From Aromatoleum aromaticum EbN1 (lineage in GTDB: Bacteria > Pseudomonadota > Gammaproteobacteria > Burkholderiales > Rhodocyclaceae), in assembly GCF_000025965.1 (NCBI RefSeq), contig NC_006513.1, positions 1,612,001-1,676,000 of the forward strand: DNA of 64,000 nucleotides. The letters are read 5' to 3'. The first letter of the stretch is position 1, and each line of letters opens with the position of its first letter. Below the pieces are notes generated by a model that was given only the letters and a program-made list of their open reading frames with translations, ran no database searches and had not been told where the DNA came from. The position numbers and the translations under genes were made by a program. Positions 21,827-30,453 of the stretch are shown piece by piece.

Positions 21827-23580
21827 GCCGCGCCCTCCTCGTTCTTGCCGGCCACACCCACTTCGTGCGGGAAGAAGCGCAGCACCGATTGCATCGGGTT
21901 CGGCGCGGCTTGGCCGAGGCCGCAGATCGAAGCGTCCATCATCACTGTTCCGAGTTCGGTCAGCAGCGCAGCGTCCCACGCCGGCTGTTTCATCAGTTCG
22001 GCCGCTTTCGCAGTGCCGACACGGCACGGCGTGCATTGGCCGCAGGATTCGTGGGCGAAGAATTCCATCGCGTTTTCGGCGAGCACGCGCGCGCGGTCGT
22101 GCTGCGAGAACACGACGATCGCCGCCGAGCCGATGAAGCAGCCGTATTCGCCAAGGGTGTCGAAGTCGAGCGGCATATCGGCGAGGCGCGCCGGCAGCAT
22201 GCCGCCGGACGCGCCGCCGGGGAAATAGCCGTACAGCTCGTGGCCTGGCAGCATGCCGCCGCAGTGCTCCTCGACGAGTTCGCGCAGCGTGATGCCGGCG
22301 TCGGTGACGACGACGCCGGGCTTCGCGACGCGGCCGCTGACGGAGAAGCTGCGCAGCCCCTTGCGACCGTTGCGGCCGCGGCTCGCGAACGGGCCGGGCT
22401 CGCCCGCGAGCGCGGGGGCGACGATGTCGCGCACCCACCACAGCGTCTCGAGGTTGTGTTCGAGCGTCGGGCGGCCGAAGAGGCCCACTTCGGCGACGTA
22501 CGGCGGGCGCAGCCGCGGCATGCCGCGCTTGCCTTCGATCGACTCGATCATCGCCGACTCTTCGCCGCAGACATACGCGCCGGCGCCGCGGCGGATCTCG
22601 ATCGACGGCACATCCGGCCACGCGGCGCGCACGCGGTCGAGTTCCTCCGCGAGCAGCCGGCGCAGCGCCGGGTATTCGTCGCGGATGTAGATCCAGATGC
22701 CGTCGATGCCGACGACGTGCGCAGCGATCAGCATGCCTTCAATGAAGCGGTGCGGATCGGTCTCGAGGTAATGGCGGTCCTTGAACGTGCCCGGCTCGCC
22801 TTCGTCGATATTGACTGCCATGAACCGCGGTGCGGGCTGTGCGGCCACCGTGCGCCACTTGCGCGCAGCCGGGAAGCCTGCGCCGCCGAGGCCGCGCAGG
22901 CCGGCGGCGTCGAGCGCGGCGACGACCGCATCACCTGCGATTTCACCGCTGCGCACCGCATCCCACAGCCGGTAGCCGGCGGCCGCGCGGTACGCGTCGA
23001 AACGGATCGCCTCAGGCAGCGGCTCGTCGCGCTCGCCGCCCGCGACTACTGCGGCGACGCGATCGGCATCGGCGTGCAGCACCGGGCGCTGCCCGACGAC
23101 TGCGACCGGGGCACTGTCGCAACGCCCGACACACGGCACGCGCTGCACGCGCACCTCCGCCCCGAGCTGGCTCGCGAGCGACGCGGCGAGTTCGGCGCCA
23201 CCGGCCATCGCGCAGCCGAGCGATTCGCACACGCGCACGGTCAGCGCCGGCGGCGCTTTCCCGCCGGCGGGGACGAAGTCGAAATGGTGATAGAAGGTCG
23301 CAACCTCGAACACCTCGGCGCGCGCGAGCTTCATCGCCTCGGCGAGCGCGGCAAGGTGGTCGGCGTGGAGCGCGCCGTGCTCGTCCTGCAGGCGGTGCAG
23401 GTATTCGATCAGGCGGTCGGCGCGCGGCGTCTCGCCGGCGAGCGCAGCCGATGCGGCGAGCCGTGCCGACGCCGGCAGCGGCTCGCGCCCTCGCGGCCGG
23501 TCCGCCGATCGTTCGCGGGATCCTTTGCCCGGGCGTGCGCCCGCGCTGCGCTCTTTCTCACCGATCATGCTCGTGCTCAC
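21823..23580 (-). CDS. Formate dehydrogenase NAD-binding subunit with fused NuoE-like and NuoF-like parts
   Basis: Diaphorase subunit passing electrons from the alpha subunit to NAD+. The 585-residue protein is a fusion. Residues about 45-190 match NuoE/FdsG (LIEYLHRLQDEHGALHADHL and a [2Fe-2S] site in CESLGC and PCVGRC). Residues about 210-570 match NuoF/FdsB, with the FMN loop GLGGAGFPAARKW, the NAD-site segment GAGAYVCGEESA and the [4Fe-4S] motif ESCGQCTPCRVG. In the well-studied fds operon these are separate genes. The Lys/Arg-rich first 40 residues are poorly conserved and the true start could be a later codon. No fdsD or fdhD-like gene is adjacent. Confidence 0.92.
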   Translation of the reverse strand: MSTSMIGEKERSAGARPGKGSRERSADRPRGREPLPASARLAASAALAGETPRADRLIEYLHRLQDEHGALHADHLAALAEAMKLARAEVFEVATFYHHFDFVPAGGKAPPALTVRVCESLGCAMAGGAELAASLASQLGAEVRVQRVPCVGRCDSAPVAVVGQRPVLHADADRVAAVVAGGERDEPLPEAIRFDAYRAAAGYRLWDAVRSGEIAGDAVVAALDAAGLRGLGGAGFPAARKWRTVAAQPAPRFMAVNIDEGEPGTFKDRHYLETDPHRFIEGMLIAAHVVGIDGIWIYIRDEYPALRRLLAEELDRVRAAWPDVPSIEIRRGAGAYVCGEESAMIESIEGKRGMPRLRPPYVAEVGLFGRPTLEHNLETLWWVRDIVAPALAGEPGPFASRGRNGRKGLRSFSVSGRVAKPGVVVTDAGITLRELVEEHCGGMLPGHELYGYFPGGASGGMLPARLADMPLDFDTLGEYGCFIGSAAIVVFSQHDRARVLAENAMEFFAHESCGQCTPCRVGTAKAAELMKQPAWDAALLTELGTVMMDASICGLGQAAPNPMQSVLRFFPHEVGVAGKNEEGAA

Positions 23581-23610
23581 GATTTCGCCTCGTCCGCTCC
23601 TTCATCCGTG

Positions 23611-23793
23611 TCAAACCGTCGCCGGTTTTCCATCCTCGGCGACGGTAAAGTTGCTCTTCGGCGTACCGCAGTCCGGGCACACCCAGTCGGCGGGCACGTC
23701 TTCCCACTTCGTGCCGGCGGGGATGCCTTCGTCGGGCAGGCCGTCGGCTTCGACGTAAGGGAAATAGCACGCGGTGCATTGATACGTGGCCAT
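23611..23793 (-). CDS. Rubredoxin
   Basis: Small electron carrier of 60 residues with one iron held by two CxxC-type loops (YQCTACYFPY near residue 7 and WVCPDCGTPKSNF near residue 40). It lies 30 bases before the formate dehydrogenase subunit and after the thioesterase in a same-strand series, so it is probably in the benzoate operon. Its redox partner is unknown. BoxA normally feeds BoxB, so this rubredoxin may serve a different enzyme or a side reaction (inference). Confidence 0.92.
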   Translation of the reverse strand: MATYQCTACYFPYVEADGLPDEGIPAGTKWEDVPADWVCPDCGTPKSNFTVAEDGKPATV

Positions 23794-23877
23794 GATGTCG
23801 GTCCTTGTCTCTGTGGTTCGGGGTCGGGGGCGGGTCTGTTTGTGGTGTTGCTGTTTTGTCTGGCTTGCGTTCGGGCT

Positions 23878-24294
23878 TCAGGACGGCGCGAGGAAGCGGC
23901 TGAAGCGTTCGCGCCATTCGCCTTCGATCGGCGTCGCGCGCGGCGCCCCGCCGAGATCGGCCCAGACGACGGTCTGCTTGGCGCGGAAGCGCACTTCGTC
24001 GCCCATCGAGGCAGTGGTCGTGATGTCCATCGACGTGTTGCCGATGCGGTTCACGACCAGCGTGAAAGTGAGGTCGTCACCGTGCATGCTCGGTGCGATG
24101 AAATCGACTTCGAGGTGGCGCATCGGCACGCCGCGCCGGATTTCGGCGTGGAGCTTGTAGAAGTCGATGCCGATGCCTTCATCGAACCAGTCCTCGATGA
24201 CTTCGTTGCACAGCACCAGGCACTGCGGATAGAAGACGATTCCGGCCGGGTCGCAGTGGTGGAAGCGGATGGATTTCTTGCACACAAATTCCAT
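23878..24294 (-). CDS. Acyl-CoA thioesterase, 4-hydroxybenzoyl-CoA thioesterase family
   Basis: Hot-dog-fold protein of 138 residues. The family's catalytic segment is visible at residues 12-31 (HHCDPAGIVFYPQCLVLCNE), with the Asp that activates water. Family members cleave aryl- or acyl-CoA. In a benzoate cluster it could relieve CoA trapping by hydrolysing benzoyl-CoA or stalled intermediates (inference). The start is 2 bases after the stop of the upstream alpha/beta hydrolase, showing close coupling. Confidence 0.87.
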   Translation of the reverse strand: MEFVCKKSIRFHHCDPAGIVFYPQCLVLCNEVIEDWFDEGIGIDFYKLHAEIRRGVPMRHLEVDFIAPSMHGDDLTFTLVVNRIGNTSMDITTTASMGDEVRFRAKQTVVWADLGGAPRATPIEGEWRERFSRFLAPS

Positions 24295-24296
24295 GT

Positions 24297-25070
24297 TCAG
24301 TCCTCGAGAATGCGGGATACGAATTCGCCGACCGCATCAATCACGGCGGCCGGCTGGTCCTTGTGCGGCGAATGGCGGCAATCGGCGAGCTTGACGAGCT
24401 CCACGTCAGGCGCCTGCGCGGCGATGCGCTCGATCTGCGCCATCGTGCCGTATTCGTCGTCCTCGCCCTGGATCGCGAGCACCGGGCAGAGGATGCGCGG
24501 AACATATTCCTCGATGTTCCACGCACGAAAATCCGGGTGCAGCCAGATGTCATTCCAGCCCCGGAAGGCCGCGTCGACATCGGCGTGGTGCTTGGCCAGG
24601 CGCGTGCGCAGGTCGGTCGTCTGCCACGCGACTTTCGCCTGCGCGATGCTCGACACCGAGATGTCCTCGACGATCACGTGCGGCGCCATGACGATGACGG
24701 CAGCAAGCTCCGTCGCGGTGCCGCCGGCGCAGATCAGCGCGATCGACGCACCGTCGGAATGGCCGAACAGGATCGGCCGCTCGAGCCCCAGCGCGGCGAG
24801 CAGCGCTGGCAATACCTGAAGGCCTTCGTCGTGCATGTAGCGCGTGTCGCGCGGCAGTCGGGCCGGATCGGACCGGCCGTAACCGGCGCGCGAATAGACG
24901 AGCGCTTCGCAGCCGGTCGCGTCCGCGATTTTCTGCGGGAAATCGCGCCACATCGCGACCGAACCCAAGCCTTCGTGCAGGAACACGATCGCCGGGGCGC
25001 CGCCGCGCGGATGAGCCGATGGCAGGCGGACGTACTCGAGGTGCGTATCGCCGACTTGTACCTGTTTCAC
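24297..25070 (-). CDS. Alpha/beta-hydrolase of the benzoate cluster
   Basis: A 257-residue alpha/beta-hydrolase. The oxyanion-hole region FLHEGLGSVAMWRDFP, the nucleophile elbow GHSDGAS near residue 101, and a late catalytic His in CRHSPHKDQP are visible. No signal peptide, so cytoplasmic. A GTG start at 25070 is chosen because GGAG lies 6 bases upstream and the product then begins MKQVQVGDTHLEYV; the frame continues open upstream but with an Arg-rich non-protein-like sequence. Substrate unknown; lactone or thioester hydrolysis linked to ring-cleavage products is possible. Confidence 0.85.
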   Translation of the reverse strand: MKQVQVGDTHLEYVRLPSAHPRGGAPAIVFLHEGLGSVAMWRDFPQKIADATGCEALVYSRAGYGRSDPARLPRDTRYMHDEGLQVLPALLAALGLERPILFGHSDGASIALICAGGTATELAAVIVMAPHVIVEDISVSSIAQAKVAWQTTDLRTRLAKHHADVDAAFRGWNDIWLHPDFRAWNIEEYVPRILCPVLAIQGEDDEYGTMAQIERIAAQAPDVELVKLADCRHSPHKDQPAAVIDAVGEFVSRILED

Positions 25071-25212
25071 TTCAAACTCCCGATGTTTCCTGAACCGGTG
25101 ATTATTGCCCGCCGCGGTCAGCACGCAGCGGGCACGGACCGCCGCGCCCCGGCGCCCTGCCGCACGCCGGAACAAGCGGATCGACAGGGATGAAAAACGC
25201 GCGCCGCGCTTC

Positions 25213-26391
25213 TTACATCGAGCAGCCGCGCGCGGGATCGGCGAGCCCTTTCTGGGCGACGCCGACGAGCTTGTTCTCGCGGCCTTCGACTTCGCGCAAA
25301 TAGACGTCCTGCACCGGGTTGTGCGCTTTCGACATCGTGAACGCGCCGCGCGGGCTGTCGATCTTCGCCGCTTCCATCGCAGCGATCATTGCCGCCTGGT
25401 CGAGCTTGCCGCTCTTGACCGCTTCGAGGCCTGCGCCCAGGAGCTGCGCTGCGTCATAGCCGTGCACCGCGTAGACGTCCGGCTTCAGGTCGTAGGCTGC
25501 TCTGTACGCGGTGCGGAAGCTCTTGTCCTTCTCGTTCGTCAGGCCGTCAGCGTAGTGCAACGTCGTCAGCACGCCTTCGCCGGCGCCGTTCATCGCGTCG
25601 AGCGTGCCTTCGGTGAGGTAGCCCGTGCCGTACAGCGGGATTTTCGCCTTCAGCCCGGCGGCGTCGTAGTCCTTGACGAACTTCGCCGCGCCGCTGCCGA
25701 CGAAGGACGCGAATACCGCATCCGGCTTGACGTTCGCGATGTCGTCGAGCAGGTGCCGGAAGTCGACGCTCGGGAACGGCACGAAAAGCTCTTTCGCGAC
25801 CTTGCCGCCAGCCTGCTCGAACGCTTCCTTGAAGCCGGCGGCCGACTGATCGCCGAAGGAATACTTCCACGACACCGTGACGACGTTCTTGTGCCCGCGC
25901 TCGGCCGCGAGCTTGCCCATCGCGTACGCCGGCTGCCACGTCGACATCGAAGTACGGAACACGGTCGGCGCGCACAGCGAACCGGTCAGCTCGTCGTTGC
26001 CGGCGGTCGGGATGATCAGCAAAGTGTTGGTGTCGCGCGCGACTTTCGCCATCGCCAGCGCGGCGCCCGAATGCACCGTGCCGACGAGCACGTCGACCCG
26101 GTCGCGCTTGATCAGCTTGCTCGCGTTCTCCGTCGCCGTCGCCGGGTCCGACTTGTCGTCGGCGAAGAAGTATTCGACTTCGCGCCCGCCGAGCTTGCCG
26201 TCGTGCTCGGCGACATGCTGCTTGAAGCCGTTCGTGATGGCGTTGCCGATCGCCGCGTAAGTGCCGGTGTACGGCAGCAGCAGCCCGACTTTCACCTTGT
26301 CGGCGCCGTGCGCGAGCGTGGGCAGCAATGCCGCAGCAGCCAGGCTGACTGCGCCGGCAAGGCCGCGCCACTGTGGTTGCGAATGCTTCAC
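25213..26391 (-). CDS. Branched-chain amino acid-type ABC transporter solute-binding protein
   Basis: Periplasmic binding protein, 392 residues, with a signal peptide ending ALAHGA near residue 30 and a type I periplasmic fold (KVGLLLPYTGTYAAIGNAI; DKSDPATATENASKLI; GTVHSGAALAMAKVAR). Relatives in aromatic-degradation clusters bind benzoate or similar acids. The matching permease and ATPase genes are not in this window, so it is an orphan here. GTG start with AGGAGGA upstream. A 12-base-arm inverted repeat lies directly upstream. Benzoate as ligand is inferred only from context. Confidence 0.88.
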   Translation of the reverse strand: MKHSQPQWRGLAGAVSLAAAALLPTLAHGADKVKVGLLLPYTGTYAAIGNAITNGFKQHVAEHDGKLGGREVEYFFADDKSDPATATENASKLIKRDRVDVLVGTVHSGAALAMAKVARDTNTLLIIPTAGNDELTGSLCAPTVFRTSMSTWQPAYAMGKLAAERGHKNVVTVSWKYSFGDQSAAGFKEAFEQAGGKVAKELFVPFPSVDFRHLLDDIANVKPDAVFASFVGSGAAKFVKDYDAAGLKAKIPLYGTGYLTEGTLDAMNGAGEGVLTTLHYADGLTNEKDKSFRTAYRAAYDLKPDVYAVHGYDAAQLLGAGLEAVKSGKLDQAAMIAAMEAAKIDSPRGAFTMSKAHNPVQDVYLREVEGRENKLVGVAQKGLADPARGCSM

Positions 26392-26412
26392 TGGTCGTTC
26401 CTCCTGTCATCG

Positions 26413-26442
26413 GGATAATGGGACTATGTCGTCCCATTATCC
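26413..26442. repeat. Perfect 12-base inverted repeat in the bclA-binding protein gap
   Basis: Arms GGATAATGGGAC (26413-26424) and GTCCCATTATCC (26431-26442) flank a 6-base loop. The element is AT-richer than its surroundings and ends 22 bases before the solute-binding protein start. No T-run follows in the direction of transcription (minus), so operator or mRNA-processing hairpin is more likely than a terminator. Confidence 0.9.
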
Positions 26443-26465
26443 TTTACGACCCGGGCAACACGCCA

Positions 26466-28070
26466 TCAACGCCCGGCACCCTGCGCGCGCAGCTTGAAGC
26501 GCTGGATCTTGCCAGTTGCGGTTTTCGGCAGCTCGTCGACGAACTCCATCCAGCGCGGATACTTGTAGGGTGCCAGATGCGCCTTGACGTGCTGCTTGAT
26601 CGATTCGGCGAGCGCCGGTGTGCCGCGCACGCCCGGCTTGAGGACGATGAAGGCTTTCGGCTTGATCAGCTGGCCGTCGTCCTCGTGCCCGACGACCGCC
26701 GCTTCGAGTACCGCTTCGTGCTCGATCAGGCACGATTCGACTTCGATCGGCGACACGTAGATGCCGCTCACCTTGAGCATGTCGTCGTTGCGCCCGGCAT
26801 ATATGTAATAGCCGTCGGCGCTGCGCGAATACTTGTCGCCGCTCCGCGTCCACGGCCCCTGGAACGTGTCGCGGCTCTTCGCGCGGTTGTTCCAGTACAT
26901 CGCGGCGCTGGTCGGCCCGGCGATCTGCAGTTCGCCCGGTTCGTCCGCGCCCTCGATGACGAAGCCGGCATCGTCGATGAGGCGCAGCTCGTAGCCCGGC
27001 ACGGCCTTGCCGGTGGTGCCGTAGCGGACTTCGCCCGGGCGGTTCGACAGGAAAATGTGCAGCATTTCGGTCGAGCCGATGCCGTCGAGGATCTCGACGC
27101 CGAAACGCTCGGTCCAGCGCCGGCCGATGTCTTCCGGCAGCGCTTCGCCCGCCGACGTGCAGACGCGGATCGCGAGTTCGCCTTTTGCCGGGCAGTCCGG
27201 GCTCGCGAGCATCGATGCGTACAGCGTCGGCACGCCGTAGAAGATCGTCGGACGGTGCTCGCGCAGGCGTCTGAAAGCTGCCTCGGGCGTCGGCCGCTCG
27301 GCCATCAGCACTCCGGTCGCGCCGGCCGCGAGCGGGAAAGTCAGGCCGTTGCCGAGACCGTAGGCGAAGAACAGCTTCGCCGCCGAGAACACGACGTCGT
27401 CCTCGCGGATGCCGAGGATCGGCTTCGCGTACAGCTCGTAAGTCTGGATCAGGCTCGAATGCACATGCACGGTGCCTTTCGGCGCACCGGTCGAGCCCGA
27501 CGAGTAGAGCCAGAAGCACGGTTCGTCACAGGTCGTCGGCGCAGTGCGGAACTGGTCGGAAGCGCTGTCCATCAGCGCGGCGAGCGAATCCGCAGCTTGC
27601 GGCGGAGCTTCCGCGCCGGCGATGACGAGACGCTCGAGTGTCGGCACGCAGTCGAGCAGCGGCGCAAACGTCTCCGCGAGCGGGGCGGACACGACAGCGA
27701 TGCGCGCACGGCTGTCGCCGAGCATGTATTCGTAGTCGGACGCGGTCAGCAGCGTGTTGACCGCGACCGGCACGACGCCGGCCTTGATCGCGCCGAGGAA
27801 CACCGTCGGGAAGTCGATCGTGTCATGGACGCACACGAGGATGCGCTGCTCGCGCATGATGCCGAGCGCACCGAGCGCGTTTGCGAAGCGGTTCACGCGC
27901 GCCGCGAGTTCGTCATAGGTATAGCTGCCGGCGTCGTCGATGAACGCGACCTTGCTGCCGCGCCCGGCGGCCAGGTTGCGTCCGATCAGGTCGTCGGCCG
28001 CGTTGTAGTCGCGGGGCAGGGTGATTTTCGGCGAACCCGCACCGGGCTGCGCCGCGCTGAGCGTGTGCAT
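26466..28070 (-). CDS. bclA: Benzoate-CoA ligase BclA
   Basis: Activates benzoate with ATP and CoA to benzoyl-CoA, the first step of the pathway. The 534-residue length is typical. Adenylate-forming motifs are visible: the P-loop YSSGSTGAPKGTVHVH near residue 182, GIGSTEMLHIF near 325, the hinge region YIYAGRNDDMLKVSG near 425, and the catalytic Lys in PKTATGKIQRF near 520. A related 4-hydroxybenzoate-CoA ligase is possible, but the flanking box genes favour benzoate. The frame continues leftward into the solute-binding gene on the same strand. Confidence 0.93.
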   Translation of the reverse strand: MHTLSAAQPGAGSPKITLPRDYNAADDLIGRNLAAGRGSKVAFIDDAGSYTYDELAARVNRFANALGALGIMREQRILVCVHDTIDFPTVFLGAIKAGVVPVAVNTLLTASDYEYMLGDSRARIAVVSAPLAETFAPLLDCVPTLERLVIAGAEAPPQAADSLAALMDSASDQFRTAPTTCDEPCFWLYSSGSTGAPKGTVHVHSSLIQTYELYAKPILGIREDDVVFSAAKLFFAYGLGNGLTFPLAAGATGVLMAERPTPEAAFRRLREHRPTIFYGVPTLYASMLASPDCPAKGELAIRVCTSAGEALPEDIGRRWTERFGVEILDGIGSTEMLHIFLSNRPGEVRYGTTGKAVPGYELRLIDDAGFVIEGADEPGELQIAGPTSAAMYWNNRAKSRDTFQGPWTRSGDKYSRSADGYYIYAGRNDDMLKVSGIYVSPIEVESCLIEHEAVLEAAVVGHEDDGQLIKPKAFIVLKPGVRGTPALAESIKQHVKAHLAPYKYPRWMEFVDELPKTATGKIQRFKLRAQGAGR

Positions 28071-28214
28071 TCTGTCTTTTCTCCGTTTGCCCGGCTCGTG
28101 CCGGGTCGTGTCGTCCGTTACCGGTCTTGGCGCCGGTGCTTTCCCTGGTTTGAAGCCATCGCCGGCAGATCCGGCAGACGTGGTGCGGTGCCGCTGTCGA
28201 TCGGACGCGCGGAT

Positions 28215-28688
28215 TCAGGCCGCCGCCCGGGTGAACTCGATCGCGCCTTGCGGCAGCAAATACAGCACGTACGCGCGACCGCCACTGACGGTGGGGCGAT
28301 GCACGCTGCCCGGGCCATAGACGAACCAGCCCGCGCCATGGCCGTCGAACTTCGCATCGCCTTCGAGCGGCATGATCATGTCGATCTCGCCGTTCGGGTG
28401 CGCGTGCTGCGGCCCGACGACGTCCGACATCTCGACGACGTCGACGCTGAAGCCGTGGATCTCCGGACACGGCTTGACGACGCGACCGAACTTGATGCCG
28501 CCGTGCTCGCGCTCGCACATCCAGCCGGCGGCGACGGCGTCGCGGCACGCTGCGGCAATCGCCTCGAACTCCGGACTGCCGGGCGGAAAGCGTTCGTTGA
28601 GGAATGCTTCGAGCTGCTTGTCGAGCGGCCGGTCCTGGATCTGTCCGGTCACGTTCGCGATCAGCGCCTGGAAGTTTTCGACGGTCAT
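28215..28688 (-). CDS. Cupin-like protein of benzoate clusters (DUF4863 / hydroxylaminobenzoate lyase-like)
   Basis: A 157-residue cytoplasmic protein with cupin-type features: GPQHAHPNGEIDMIMPLEGD (His-Glu metal-site pattern, about residues 92-111) and GPGSVHRPTVSGGRAYVLYLLP. I recall a DUF4863 gene being common next to box genes and being related to 4-hydroxylaminobenzoate lyase from nitrobenzoate degradation, but the actual reaction here is unknown. It sits between boxD and bclA in the same direction. ATG at 28688 is chosen over the longer frame because a GGAGA box precedes it. Confidence 0.75.
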   Translation of the reverse strand: MTVENFQALIANVTGQIQDRPLDKQLEAFLNERFPPGSPEFEAIAAACRDAVAAGWMCEREHGGIKFGRVVKPCPEIHGFSVDVVEMSDVVGPQHAHPNGEIDMIMPLEGDAKFDGHGAGWFVYGPGSVHRPTVSGGRAYVLYLLPQGAIEFTRAAA

Positions 28689-28743
28689 CGTCGGTGTCTC
28701 CTGTCGGGATTGGGGGTGCAAATCTTATTATTTATAGCTGGTT

Positions 28744-30321
28744 TCAGCTGCCGAGCAGCGCGGCGTCGGCGGCGTCGCGCGACAGCGCTTCGAGCAGCGC
28801 CGGGCCGCCCTGGACGACGCAGCGCCGGTGGTACGTCGCCAGCGCGCGCAGGCCGCCGAGCTCCTCGCCGCCGCCGGCACGCCCCGGCCCGCCATGCAGG
28901 CAGGTCGGCATGACGTTGCCGTGGCCGGTGTGGTTCGCGCCGACTGCCGCATCGACGACCATCACGCGCCCGTGCAGATCGGCGATGCCTGGGACGAGCT
29001 CAGCGAGAAACGCCGCGTCGCCCGAATACACCGACGCGACGAGCGAGCCGCGGCCACGGCGCGCAAGTGCGATCGCCTCTGCCGTGTCGGCGTACGGCAC
29101 GATCGTCGCGACCGGCCCGAACACTTCGACGTCATGGACGTGCCGGGCGTCGAGTCCCTTGTCGCAATACAGCAGTGTCGGCTGCACGAACGCCGAGACG
29201 GCCGGATCGGCATCGACCGGGGCGAAATCCACGCCGCCGCCGAACACCGTCTCGCATTCTTCGCGCAGCTTCGCCAGTCCTTCGAGCGCCGCGGCCTGCT
29301 GCGCGCGGCTGACCAGCGGCCCGACGCGCACCCCTTCGCTCTTCGGATTGCCGACGCGGTACGAGGCGAGCTTCGCGGCGACCGCGTCGGCGAGCGACCG
29401 GCTTGCTGCCGCGGGCGCGAAGACGCGCCGGATCGCCGTACATTTCTGCCCGGTCTTGATCGTCATCTCGCGCACGATCTCCTTCACCGCGAGATCGAAC
29501 TCGGGCGTTCCGGGCTGCGCATCGGGCCCGAGGATCGCGGAATTGATGCTGTCGGCTTCGATGTTGATGCGCACCGAGCGGGCGACGACATTCGGATGCG
29601 TGCGCATGCGCGCCGCGGTGTCGGCCGAGCCGGTGAAGGAAACCACGTCGCATTCGCCGACGTGGTCGAGCAGGTCGCGCGCCGAGCCGCACACGATCGA
29701 CAGCGCGCCCGCGGGCAGGATGCCGGCCTTGACGACGTCTTCGACCATGCGCTGCGTCAGCCAGGCGGTCGGCGTCGCCGGCTTGACGAGCACCGGCACG
29801 CCGGCGAGCAGCGCCGGAGCGGCTTTTTCCCACAAGCCCCAGGCCGGGAAGTTGAACGCGTTGATGAACACTGCGACGCCGGTCAGCGGCATCAGGAAAT
29901 GCTGGCCCTGGAACGCGTCGGTCTTTGCCAGCGCGACGCGGGCGCCTTCCTTCAGGTGACGCGCCGGGCCGAGCGCCTTGCCGGCACGCGCATAGCTTTT
30001 CAGCGTGAAGATCGCGCCATCGACGTCGAACGCGGCGTCCGCTTCCGTCGAGCCGGAATTGCGCAGCGCAATGTCGAAATATTCCGCACGTTTCGCGCTC
30101 AGCACTTCGACGATCGCGCCGAGCAGCGCGGCGCGGCCTTCGTAGCCGAGCGCCCGCAATGCCGGCCCGCCGCTCTGGCGGGCGAATTCCAGCGCACGCC
30201 CGGTATCGATGCCTTCGGACGAGACCCGCACCAGTTCTTCGCCGGTGACCGGATCCTGCAGCGCGATGCCGTCGCCGGCCCCTTCGAGCCATTGCCCGTA
30301 TACGTAATTAGCCAGTTTCAC
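28744..30321 (-). CDS. boxD: 3,4-dehydroadipyl-CoA semialdehyde dehydrogenase BoxD
   Basis: NADP-dependent aldehyde dehydrogenase that oxidises the ring-opened semialdehyde made by BoxC. The 525-residue product resembles the PaaZ N-terminal aldehyde dehydrogenase: [12 protein letters not shown] at the start, [19 protein letters not shown] near residue 145, [13 protein letters not shown] near 215, a catalytic Cys in [10 protein letters not shown] near residue 285, and [14 protein letters not shown] near the end. GTG at 30321 is chosen because GAGGAG lies 6 bases before it and the longer frame adds an unlikely acidic leader. It is the first gene of the leftward benzoate transcript. Confidence 0.92.
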   Translation of the reverse strand: MKLANYVYGQWLEGAGDGIALQDPVTGEELVRVSSEGIDTGRALEFARQSGGPALRALGYEGRAALLGAIVEVLSAKRAEYFDIALRNSGSTEADAAFDVDGAIFTLKSYARAGKALGPARHLKEGARVALAKTDAFQGQHFLMPLTGVAVFINAFNFPAWGLWEKAAPALLAGVPVLVKPATPTAWLTQRMVEDVVKAGILPAGALSIVCGSARDLLDHVGECDVVSFTGSADTAARMRTHPNVVARSVRINIEADSINSAILGPDAQPGTPEFDLAVKEIVREMTIKTGQKCTAIRRVFAPAAASRSLADAVAAKLASYRVGNPKSEGVRVGPLVSRAQQAAALEGLAKLREECETVFGGGVDFAPVDADPAVSAFVQPTLLYCDKGLDARHVHDVEVFGPVATIVPYADTAEAIALARRGRGSLVASVYSGDAAFLAELVPGIADLHGRVMVVDAAVGANHTGHGNVMPTCLHGGPGRAGGGEELGGLRALATYHRRCVVQGGPALLEALSRDAADAALLGS

Positions 30322-30416
30322 GTTGTCTCCTCGTCCTCTTGTTTCTGCATCGCACCCGGACACTCAAGGTCGATGACCGGTTGGGTGGTCGCGCGTCTGG
30401 CGCAACTCGTGGAAAT

Positions 30417-30444
30417 AGAATACACCCGCCTTATTCTCCGTCAA
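30417..30444 (-). promoter_or_regulatory. Predicted boxD promoter
   Basis: On the minus strand, TTGACG (30444-30439) and TATTCT (30422-30417) are spaced by 16 bases. The first TGCA motif (30454-30457) lies 10 bases upstream of this -35, a position from which a repressor such as BoxR could act. Transcription would begin near 30410 and give a leader of about 90 bases before the boxD GTG. Confidence 0.6.
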
Positions 30445-30453
30445 GAACTTTAC

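Noticed and set aside
26466-28070. 4-hydroxybenzoate-CoA ligase instead of benzoate-CoA ligase
   Set aside because: Possible by sequence, but the immediate box genes make benzoate the more likely substrate.
28090-28105. Terminator after the DUF4863-like gene
   Set aside because: A 6-base stem exists, but no T-run follows in the direction of transcription.
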